A DNA stretch of 64,000 nt from Baylisascaris procyonis (Eukaryota; Nematoda; Chromadorea; Rhabditida; Ascarididae): the NCBI GenBank assembly GCA_037389465.1, contig JAZARR010000032.1, forward strand, positions 868,001 to 932,000, given 5' to 3'. The notes under the pieces are model-generated. The model did no database searches. It was not told where the DNA came from and saw only the letters and a program-made list of their open reading frames with translations. Below, piece after piece: positions 1-10,800 of this stretch. The stretch's first letter is position 1. Each line of letters starts with the position of its first letter. Both the position numbers and the translations under genes were made by a program.

Positions 1-520
1 AAGTTTAACTATACAACCAAGATCAGGTCCAAAGTTAAACCGCGGCATAGTTTTAAGCTACTGGATGGAGGCGAAAAAAAGTGAAAAGAAATATAAAAAA
101 TTTATGAGTTATTTATCGTAAGAGTCTAAAGCATGATTACTGCATCAATGAGGTATTCCTTCACACTGCTGTTTGACGTCGATAAGGGTTGTATTGTTTG
201 TTTGGAATACAACTGCTACCTATACTTCTATAGGGGCTATGAATTTATTAATTCTTACTGCAAAACTTTTTGTTGCAATAGAAAATTTGGTTTGTGAGAA
301 GAATTCAATTCATCAATTAACTTGGATCAGTGATTAACTAGAACTTGGAAATGGTCGTTGTTAGACGTTGGATCTCTGGATTGTTGGATCGTTATTAGAT
401 ATCTTGGTGACTTATCGGGAAGAGCAGAGAGGGTAAATCACTGTTCCTCTCAGCTCAATCTGAATCAAATTATTTGTGAGACACAAATTGCTTCGATTAT
501 GAGTCGTCGAATAACTGCAG
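1..520. other. Intron/upstream part of the p62 gene, no exon recognised
   Basis: This stretch ends in the acceptor ATAACTGCAG at 511-520, which opens the first recognisable p62 exon. I could not identify the upstream PH-domain exons of p62 here, so they probably lie to the left of the window. The few open stretches in this segment show no family motif. It is best read as intron sequence. Confidence 0.5.
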
Positions 521-3500
521 AATGAAGAAAACGACGAAGAGAAACTTGGAGTATCGGGAGGATTTTTGAGTAGTATCGCACAATCGGAAGGCACTAATGG
601 TGTTAAGTTGAATCTTAATGTGGACACTATTCAGAGCATCTTTAAAACTTATCCTGCAGGTAAACATTTATTGCTAATGCATTTTATTCGTTTTTCAAAT
701 ATACTGTACAACGTACTGATGTTTCTATTCGTGAATGCATATGCATATCTGGCGATATACCTGGCTAAACCTTGTTTCCTAGGCTGCAACTGATCTCATG
801 CACACATCAAACGCTTGTAATTAGACCTTTAATTCGGTATTTAAAAGTTCTAACATCATATGGTCTATTAAGCAATAGTATTATTAACAATGGTTATCTC
901 ACCTATTACGCATGTCATTGAATGATATAGGCGTAAGCCAGGCTAAAATTTCATGGTTTTTTTTGAAAAGAATAGAAGGTGATGATATCATATATGCGAA
1001 AGAAAAGGTGTTATATAAGGTGGATTTGTGAGTCAATTATGTTAGCCGATGGAATGCAAATAGTGCAGTTATTGCAAATATATTTGTTTATAACCACTTA
1101 ATGAAAGGCGAATTTTTTTCTCTTCAATAGCTCTAAAAGAAGAGAAATAGACGAGACGGGCAGAAAAATTAATGCACCTTGATATTCACATAGGAATTTA
1201 TTCGAAGTATGCAAAAATTTTAAGGATATAGTTATAGAGTCGGGTATTAAAAGAACGTTTAAGTGTCTTTTTTTCCGCTTATGAAAGAAGTGTTGCTGAT
1301 AGATTGAATTTTTTTTTTTTTTGACAGGTAGTAATTATTATGGAATATTTTAGGTGGTATTGTTTAGGTTGATTGTTCTATGCTTACTTTCTTGGCTATA
1401 TTCATAGTTATAAGTTTCATATGTTACGATTTGAATACTTTAAGAGTCCAGTATATTCTACCTTATTATGATATTATGCTTATTTACGTAGCAATATAAA
1501 ATGCACAGTACTGCACAGCGTCAAATCTGCCTTCGATATGGAATCTAGTTGACATCGTTATAATAGATAGCAACATTTGAAATTGTTTGTTTGTTTCTTT
1601 TTTTTTGTTTTAGTGGAAAAGAAACATCTGGAATTGGTACCACACGAGATGACTGAGCAACAATTTTGGAGTATGTTTTTTCAATCGCATTATTTTCACC
1701 GTGAGAGATGTGTGACGCCTAATCCGGCCGATCCATTCTCTGATTGTGTTAAGGCTGACGATCGAGGTTAAGTATTTTCTTTCTTCTTTATTTTATTCCC
1801 CATATTTGATTTGTTAATTTGAATTGGGCCAGTGTGTACCGTTTATGGCTGAATAGAAATGCTATTTGAGTTAATTTGCATATGCCGGACTTAATGCTTA
1901 TGTAGATATTTAAATTTGGGGGTGAGAGAGTTTATAGTTATTCGAGTTGATTGTTAAAAAGTAATTGGTGTTTGTAGTGACTATGGGATGGTACTTCATT
2001 GTTGAGATCGATTTGTATGGGTGGCGCTATGGACTTTATTAATATATGCACGATCGGCAGATCCGTTAATATAGGGGAATTGCCCCAGTTATGAATAAGC
2101 GATCTTCTGCATCCTTATCGATCGTCCCAATGTGTCTTGTATCTCGTGATCAATGAGCTTCTTATATTGTCCCAACGTCTCATATTTATTAGCTGCTCGA
2201 AGCCTACATATGCAAATTTGAGAGATTGGAACCTTTGCGAGTTATATAATTGTGCGACGGTTATTACCTTGTATCGCAACATTCCTCTCATTCGCTTCTT
2301 AAACTGGCATTTATTAACAAAAAAGCCTTATTAAGAAGTGGTAAAATAAAGGTTCCCATGAGTTAGTGACTAAAAAATTCCCATCTCCATCATATTTTCC
2401 TGTCGCTATCGTTAACCATTGCAGTTTGTCGGGGCTCAGCTTCTTTATCCTTTGAGCTAAGCTTCTGTATCCTTTTCTATCATTGAAACCCTCACTATTG
2501 GCACTCTTCCTGTGGGAAGTTCACATGAGCCGACGGAATTCCTGATGCGCTGTGCCATTTCTTTTCGTTGAACTGGAAAAAAGATGTCACTCGAATCTAG
2601 CGTGTAAAAAGTTCAGGTCATTAGAAAATCAAGGCCGATGTTTTATCCGAGTTCAGATCTTCTGTTATCTAAGCAAATTTTTATTTAGAAATTCAGGGAT
2701 TATGGTTGTTTTCGGGAACATTTTCCCCGCCTTTCTCTTTTTTTAAGTGATCTCTTAACGTTTTTGGAGTGTATGACAATTTATCGAACTGTTGAGTAGT
2801 ATAAAATTATCTGCAAAAGTAATATGATTAATATATAAGTTAATATATGATAAGCATATAAGTTCCCTAATGATCAGTTATTACTAAGTTTTATTAAGTT
2901 GGAGTATTAATTTGTAGCTTGAATATCGCTATCGATCTTTCCGAGAGGTTCGGCGTGTGTACCGATTACCAAATTTACTAATATTTTCGGATTCTGAAGA
3001 CGATGTATTCAAATGTTTTGGTCCTTTAATTGGAATAAAATTGAATGGCTACTTAATAATGGGCACTGTTGTTTTGCAGATTATTTTATAAATGTTTTGA
3101 TGAAAGAATATGTTGATTCAATGAAACATTGTTAGAAGATAGCTATCGTCTCTTTATTTGCCAATGTTACAGAGATGAATAAAATGTTGGAATTACCAAT
3201 AACGCATAAAATATTGGATTTCTCGTATATTAGCGATTATTCAAAAGCTTTCTACAGTGGTAATGTTAGTGATTTCATTAATATATTTTCTTATTGATGA
3301 AGTTTTTTTTGAGATCCTTAATAGACATAGTTATTCATGGAAATTGATTGTTTTTCTAAAGAGATGAATTTTGAGAGTTATTTAATTTGTTGCATATTTA
3401 ATGAAAAGAGATCTCTGCATTTTGTTATTTTCATTAGCTTAAGATGAAAATGATTTAGCCATGAATAAAGTTTATTGTTGGATTCATGTCCTATCTCCCA

Positions 3501-6091
3501 TACCTCCCATATCGCAGGTGAATGTTACATCTTAAAACTGTATTTGCTGGTTATTAAGAGCCATTGAATTGCCGCTATAGCGCTATACTTTCATCGGATT
3601 TACCCTAAGCGCTTGTAATGTCAAAAGGAGAGTAGTTAATTTCTTTCTTCTTTTTTTTCGCCATTTCCATTGAGAGAGAACTTGAAGTTTATTCGTCAAG
3701 AAATTGTTGACAAATAACATTTATTATGATTTTATATTCCCCATTATGTTCAACTTTCTCAGGAGGTTCCAATGACTGGAGATGGACAATCGAATAAGGC
3801 ATTACTTATGAAACGATGCAATTATCATTCGGGTCGAGTATTGATGAGCGCAAAAGAGGATTCACAGATCGCTGCAAAACTCTCTGCTAGTAATGACGAT
3901 CAACAACCGGTAGGCACCACTTCGAAAGCTTTTCGAATTTTTTTTTTTGGTATGGTGGAAATTAACTGTGTTAAACGATTCTAATTGTATCATTACATAG
4001 ATGGAATAGGAATTTAAACCTAGAGACTTGATAGTAGCATGGTATTGGTTTAAATTTTGATTTATTCAAGCAAAAAAAAGCGAAAAACTCTCAACACTTA
4101 ATAAGATGTGGTTGATGTCATCAAGTTGAGCAATATAAATATATATTTCTTCCATGTATCGCTCATTTCTTTCATCTTCTTTCCCACATTTTAAAGATAA
4201 AATCAATCGTCAGTAACGATGTTAGATGAATAAAAAAAAATGTAGATATTTTAGAAATTGTTCATTTTAGTGAAGTTGTTTCCATTCAAATATAAATAAT
4301 TACAGAGTAGTTCGGCATTGCCAGTGGAAGAGGAACATATAGCGATTGAAAGTGAAGAGCTGCAGAACGATAAGAATGAAGATGTTTATGAGCAAGTGAC
4401 ATTATCTGAGAGTCATATCTATACTGCACCTGTTAAATATACATCACAAGAATTCGAGGCATTTTCAGAACTTATTCAGAGGTTGGCTACCGACGATAAT
4501 AATGCTACGGTAAGTCTTGAGCGACTCTTTTTGGCATATCTTCTACGGTGATAAACGAGAAAATATTAATTTTTTAGTGGAATCGAAAATTACTGAACTA
4601 GTTTTTAAGCGGGTAATTCATTTTATGAGAACCAAAAGCATGTTGTTCTATATAAATCGACTTCAGTTTTGTATTTATATTTGTGGTTATATTCGTTAAA
4701 GTGAGGGTAATTTATTTTGTATACTATATTTTATATCTGTTACTTTGATTGGTGCATCGGAAAAGTAGTTTTCAAACGCTCAAGCATCGATAATTTCAGT
4801 GAAAATAGAAATCAATTGCGGAACGATGAGAAAGCATTATGTAGAGATTGTTTCGAGGTGATTTATTTATCATTTATGATTATTCACTAATAATAATTCA
4901 TATTTTATTTGCATATGCAAATACATTTAAAGGATATGGACAACAATGAAGAAGAGAGTTCAAACGATTGGCTACCATTGAACGATTCGTCTTTGATTAA
5001 TGGCGATATCAATAAATTTGGAGAGAAACAATTAAGCGCTAATCAGCTTTCTGAAGTAATGATAGTGCATGATGCGTTAGCTGAATTATTGAAACATTTT
5101 TGGATGTGTATGCCACCGAATACTTCTGAACTTGAAACTAAGGTTTGTTTTGTTATATTATCTTAGGAGAATAAAATCGCTTTTATATTTCGCCAACATT
5201 GAGCAAAAGTGTTGCAGTAGGGAGGTAATCAGTTTATTTGTTTTCGGGATTATAATTTTTGAGTAATAAAAAAAATTTTAGGTCGATGGCATCAGATTTT
5301 CGAACAAAATCGACACTATAGATACGAAATCAAGAAAGATGGAGGATATGGATAGATATGCGAGTTAATGGGATATCCTTAAACATTCGTAAAAAATATA
5401 CTGTTATCCGAAGAGAGGATTAAGAAGATAGTTTTTGGGGAGCAGAAAAAAATTGCAAAAAAATGTAGGAAATCGTCGATCGGTAGGTAGTCTCAGCTGG
5501 AAGTTTTCATGCGCAATATTAGCCGCTTGATTACTCGATGTTCACTTTTTATTGGAGGCTCATTTTGAGGAATCGTTTGCTATAAAAGCCATTGTTAATC
5601 AACGATGAGTTCGATTTTTCTTTTTTAGTTGGATCGTATGATTTCAACGTTGAAAAATTTCGAATTATCTCAATTGGCTACCGCAGAATCAAAATTCGGC
5701 GCACATTATGTAAGTTCATTTTACAATCTTTTTATTTTATTTTATTTTATTTGATGGTTAGCGGATTTTAATTTATCTTCAGATCTATTTAGTGAAATTT
5801 TTATGCAGTTCGTTCAGATAAAAATTTGTATAGTTGATTAGTACAGAAGGAAAAGTTTTTTTTTTTTGCGAAAGTAAGGAGTTTTTTCTTTGTTTGGATT
5901 TAACTTTTGCAGTATATGTATCGATATTTGAGAAGTTTAGAGAATTAATAATAATTATTTAAATTTGATGGTACTTTATCTCCATCTAATGAATATTACG
6001 ATGTTTCCATTTTTAGGTTGCTCATTGCAAGGATATGCTGAACTTGGCTTATAAACGTTACGAAACATATATGGAAAGGCGGAAAAAATAA
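521..6091 (+). CDS. GTF2H1: TFIIH core subunit p62 (GTF2H1/Tfb1), 5'-partial, spliced
   Basis: p62 is a structural subunit of the TFIIH core, needed for transcription initiation by RNA polymerase II and for nucleotide excision repair in the nucleus. Seven exons can be read: 521-659, 1614-1766, 3763-3909, 4306-4509, 4933-5142, 5629-5709 and 6017-6091 (TAA stop). The first two join in phase across TYPA|VEKK. The second carries the hallmark FFQSHYFHRER of the BSD domain. Later exons give MKRCNYHSG, then LAELLKHFWMCMPPNT, which matches the conserved LRHFW segment of human p62, and a C-terminus LNLAYKRYETYMERRKK like human TAYNKL..WQSRR. Exons 2 and 3 do not join in phase (exon 2 leaves one base, exon 3 starts in phase 0), so a small exon between 1767 and 3762 is probably missing from this model. 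The acceptor of 4933 (TTTAAAG) is weak. The N-terminal PH domain is outside the window. Identification is by recalled family similarity. Confidence 0.93.
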
Positions 6092-6263
6092 TTGTTTTAA
6101 ATGAAAATACATTAATTGTTAGATTTTAACATCATTGATTATATATGCTGTATTATTGTTTCAAAGTTTTTCTTTATGTGAAATTTAGGTATTGTCTTGC
6201 AAGTGGGTATATATCACTTAGACATTCAAAAAGCTTTGGCATTCTCTTTTGTGAGTGTGGTAG

Positions 6264-6269
6264 AATAAA
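6264..6269 (+). terminator. Candidate poly(A) signal for p62
   Basis: This is a canonical AATAAA hexamer downstream of the p62 stop codon at 6089-6091. Such hexamers arise often by chance in AT-rich DNA, so the assignment rests on position only. Confidence 0.35.
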
Positions 6270-6313
6270 AGTGCATGTATGGAATTTCCGATAGTCTCAT
6301 TTCTTCTGAAAGT

Positions 6314-6361
6314 GGTCACTCATCGCTGGATGGTCGGTCACTCACAGCAGGATGGTCACTC
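6314..6361. repeat. Three copies of GGTCACTC with GGATGGTC spacers
   Basis: GGTCACTC occurs at 6314-6321, 6336-6343 and 6354-6361, about 20 bases apart, separated by CTGGATGGTC-like words. The cluster is followed by a guanine run around 6392-6402. It is a short degenerate tandem repeat just after the p62 gene; no function is assigned. Confidence 0.6.
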
Positions 6362-7860
6362 GCCGTTATTTACTAGGTGGTACCGGCGAGGGGGGGGGGG
6401 GATTTCTAAAGTTTCACCTTGTTAAAGCGTTATTCTTTTGGAATATCTCCATTCTATATTTCTCGGAAATCATTTTTGGTGGCCGCTCAACTGGACTCTT
6501 TTAATGAAAATTAACATCGAAATGGCGCTATTTGTTGTTTATAATGGAAATATTTAATAAACTATGCTGATAATATTGATGGGATTTTATCACCTTATCA
6601 GACTTTAATCACTACTCCATATGATCTTTGCGTTAAATTATTTTGTCTTTCATCTTATTTCCTCCATTTTAATGTGTGTGTCTGTTTTTTTTTTAGTGAA
6701 GATTTTTACTGTTAACATTTTTTTACGGGTAATAATACGTTATATTATTATATTAATCAAAATGTTTATTAGTAGATAAATTGCAATTTACAACATTTTA
6801 TGAATGCAATTTTTTTTTTTTATTGTTTTGCTAGTGTGCTATCAAAAATTCTATTTCAGTGAATTATTAAATTCTGATCTCATAGGATTTTAATTTTGCT
6901 CCCTAAAAATGAGTGAGAAAAAAATTTTTGCAAAAAATAATCTCACTGAAATAATTGATTAATATAATCATTACAAATGGAGAAATTAGAAAAAAAAACA
7001 ACTATTCAACAATATTTATTATTGTTTTTTATTTTTATTGTTTGTTTGTTTGTTTTTGTTTTTTTTTTTCATTACCTATTCTGTTCTATAGATATTCTTT
7101 ATTTGCTAGAATTTTTTTATTCGTCGTTAATTAAAATTGTTTATAAAATTGTTGAAAAAGAAATTGTTCAAAATTTTATTCATCGATTGCTGATTTGTTA
7201 TGCTCATCGTTATTCACATCGTCAATAAATCACTCATAAATATTCGTCTATTATAGCAATCAGCGTTAATTTTCGGTCAATATTTTTGTAATTCTACTTA
7301 TTGACGTCGTCACTAATATTAAACTAAAGTTTTACACTAGTTATGATTTTTACATATTTATATGGGAATTTATTCAATTGAAGATAAGATGTGCTGCATC
7401 AGTAATGGAGTTAACACCTCACGATCAATAGAACAAACAGCACAATCGTATGGGAGACAGTTTAAAGTAGGGGATATACTTATCACATTAGTTATTATAG
7501 GATCTAAAAGTAAGAGATAGCTGCCATAAGCGTATGATAGATAGTGAGGAGAACGTCCTCGAGCTCCCAGAACTCGACCTGATAGATATTCTTTGATTTT
7601 CAGCTCATCAATTTTTTTTTCTTTGTAATGGATGAGAGGTTGTTGAAAAAATGAAATATAACTTCAAATCGTGCTAATCAAGCAAACAGGAATGATTTAG
7701 ATGGTTGTTTACATTGATAAGCGTAATAGTAGTAGTATTAGTGTCACCATAGATGGCCTGAAAGTGTTGTTTGATTTATTATACATTAGTTCTTGCACCG
7801 TACAGGTTTGATTTTCTTGGGAATCACACTTTTGTCTCAGCTAAGCTAGATTTTCTTATT

Positions 7861-7863
7861 CAG
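7861..7863 (+). promoter_or_regulatory. Probable trans-splice (or 5'UTR) acceptor of SARS2
   Basis: TTTTCTTATTCAG ends at 7863, six bases before the ATG at 7870. A pyrimidine-rich CAG so close to the start codon, with no obvious upstream exon, is what spliced-leader addition looks like in nematodes. A short 5'UTR intron would look the same. Confidence 0.5.
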
Positions 7864-7869
7864 GAGCGT

Positions 7870-10800
7870 ATGAGCGCATCATTTCGAGTGTTATCACGAC
7901 GATTGCTGAGTGCATGTGTATCATCACATGTGAACACATCGGTTGTCGTTGCAAGACCCGATTTAAATTTCGACTATCTGTTAGATGAACGTAATTTGGA
8001 GAAGATTCGTGAAAATATCAAATCACGTAAAGGAATCGGCAATATTGATCTATTACAAGAAATTTGGCATCATATAGAAACGTATCCGAGAAGAAATCAA
8101 CGTGATGAGTATGAATACAAACGATTATGGGATAAGGTTTGCTTATCATTTCCACATTTGAAATTTGTAATCGCTAAAAAAACTTTAATTGAGATAAAGT
8201 CCACCTTTTATAAACTTTACTATTGGAACATACTATCCGTAGAATTCTTTATGTTCTATGATTTATGTTTCAAAGAGTGGACACATCAGGTTTAATGTGA
8301 TTTCATTTATATTGTTATTGCTGAGGCTATTATTGTGTGCATGGGCGTAGTTCGAGGCCTCAATTTGATTGTCGGCAAGAAAATATGGCCCGGTGACGCT
8401 TTCATCCGGACTTTATCCGGATATGTCTCCTATCCTTTCCATATGCGGTCATGATTCTCATCAATAATTTAATTGCGTAAGAAATTGAATCATATAAATT
8501 TAGAAGGATACTCCAAGATTTTCAAGCAAATAATCGAAACGTCAATGTTTACATTTCCAGCTGTATGAAGAAGCACTTTTAATCCCAAATATGAGTCATC
8601 CGAATGCTCCACGTGGTGATGAATCATGCGCACGATTGATTCGTACTTTTGGTTCGACGAAACCCGATTCGAATAAGTTGTTTACTGCCGAGAAAATTGC
8701 TCAATCCTGGAGATCAGTGCTATATCCGAGAGAGGCATGTGGCAGTAGAAGTTATGCATTTATTGGTTAGTAATGCATTATTCAGTTATTGACCTCCATA
8801 ATTGATCATCGATTTGGAAGATTGATATTCGGTATTAAGAAGTGGAACATCGACCTACTTTTCTCAATTTTTCAATTCTTCCTTCAAGTATAGATGAATA
8901 TACAATCCGCAAAGGTTAAATAAATACAAGGAAAAAATATGAGACTTACGAATGTATTTATTTAATTTTGATAAGTGGAAGGCGCTTAAGAGGCCAATTC
9001 TTTTTTAATAATGATCTAGACGCATATATGAAATCTCTCTAGTTCAATAGTGGGGTTTTTTGCAAAGGAATTTCCGATTCATTTCTCATTCATTTGAAAA
9101 TTTCATTTTTCGATATCTCTTTTGCAATATTCTCAGCATTTAACAAAATGAATCATCTTAACTGATACATATGTCGGACGGGATCTACACCGCTCAAGCT
9201 GAAGCAGACCACACACGGCGCACCACACGCATCACACATACCACATTCTCCCACCCACACATGCCAAACGGGAAATATACCACGCACAAACTAAAACAGA
9301 CGGCACACGACGCCTCAAAATTGCATCGACGCTTGCATACTGAGGTCTCAGTGCGGCAGACATACTCAAGCCACTGCCTGCCTCTCTCTCAATGACGAAC
9401 TCTTGAGGGAGAAGTATTTAGCATCCATTATTTCCCAGAAAGCCGCAAGCAATATGCGCATATCGGCGATCCGCTCATGAAGCTCTATCGTTTGATATCA
9501 AAATCATCGAAATCGGGGACAAAAAATATTTTTCCAAAAATTCCCTGTATTACCTACCCCCTTACGATCGAAAAATTCCGAAATTCGGGATTTTTTTTCT
9601 CGGCTCCTGTTCCTCCTCGGACGGTAATTCATATATCGTTCGAGAAGTCTCGGCAAGCTGATGAGAAAGCAAAAGGCCGTTTGAGCTCATATCAAGTAGC
9701 GGAAGAGAATCAGGACCCACAAAATTGCAAAAATCGAGATTTCAGAAATCCTGGCCGGTGGATTCGCTTTTCAACTTTTGTTTCGAAATATAATAAGCTA
9801 TATATCGTTTGATAGAGCTCTGGAAGTTGTATTGAAAGAAGCAAACCGTAACTCCATAGACTTAACCGTTGCCGAGAAAAAATTCCGAAATCTTGGTTAC
9901 CGTACATTTGTATAAGAATACAACATTCCAGCAATTATAATTTCCTTCCCATCCCATAAGACAGCAAACAACGCACATACCCGTTATCAGCTCGTTGAGT
10001 TCTATCGTTTGACAGCAAAATCATCGAAATCGGGGACAAAAAATATTTTTCCAAAAATTCCCTGTATTACCCCCTCACGGTCGAAAAATTCCGAAATTCG
10101 GGATTTTTTTTCTCGGCTCCTGTTCCTCCTCGGACGGTAATTCATATATCGTTCGAGAAGTCTCGGCAAGCTGATGAGAAAGCAAAAGGCCTTTTGAGCT
10201 CATATCAAGTAGCGGAAGAGAATCAGGACCCACAAAATTGCAAAAATCGAGATTTCAGAAATCCTGGCCGGTGGATTCGCTTTTCAACTTTTGTTTCGAA
10301 ATATAATAAGCTATATATCGTTTGATAGAGCTCTGGAAGTTGTATTGAAAGAAGCAAACCGTAACTCCATAGACTTAACCGTTGCCGAGAAAAAAATTCC
10401 GAAATCTTGGTTACAGTACATTTGTATAGAAATTTCACATAAATCAATTGTTACAGTGAACAAGCCGTGAGTAAATGAATCCAAGAAATACGTACCATTA
10501 AAGAAGAATGTATAAAGGAATGAAAATAAAAGAATCCTAGAAAAGGAGACGCACCACCACATGCACCATACGCACAGCGCCACACTACGCCGTACACACC
10601 ACACGCACCACACACCCCACGCACCACAAACCAGAGCCCAGCTTTTACACACAACGTATACACACATAGACGCACACACTCCCCCCCTCCCCCTCCCCAC
10701 CCTAACCCCCACCCCCCCCCCCCACACATACACAGATACCCACACACGCATACCACTCCCTCCCACACGCACATGCTAAAGGGAATCAGTAGCACCCAAA

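Larger units (their letters stand above)
6092..7860. other. Intergenic, p62 3' region to SARS2 5' region
   Basis: The sequence is T/A-rich with no convincing gene. A candidate polyadenylation signal AATAAA lies at 6264-6269, about 175 bases after the p62 stop. A cluster of GGTCACTC repeats and an 11-G run follow at 6314-6402. An open stretch at 6977-7228 is poly-T low-complexity and is not supported as coding. Confidence 0.55.

Noticed and set aside
9710..10447. Two nearly identical 74-codon minus-strand frames that look like a duplicated gene
   Set aside because: The similarity is explained by the 517-bp tandem DNA duplication; no start, splice or family evidence.
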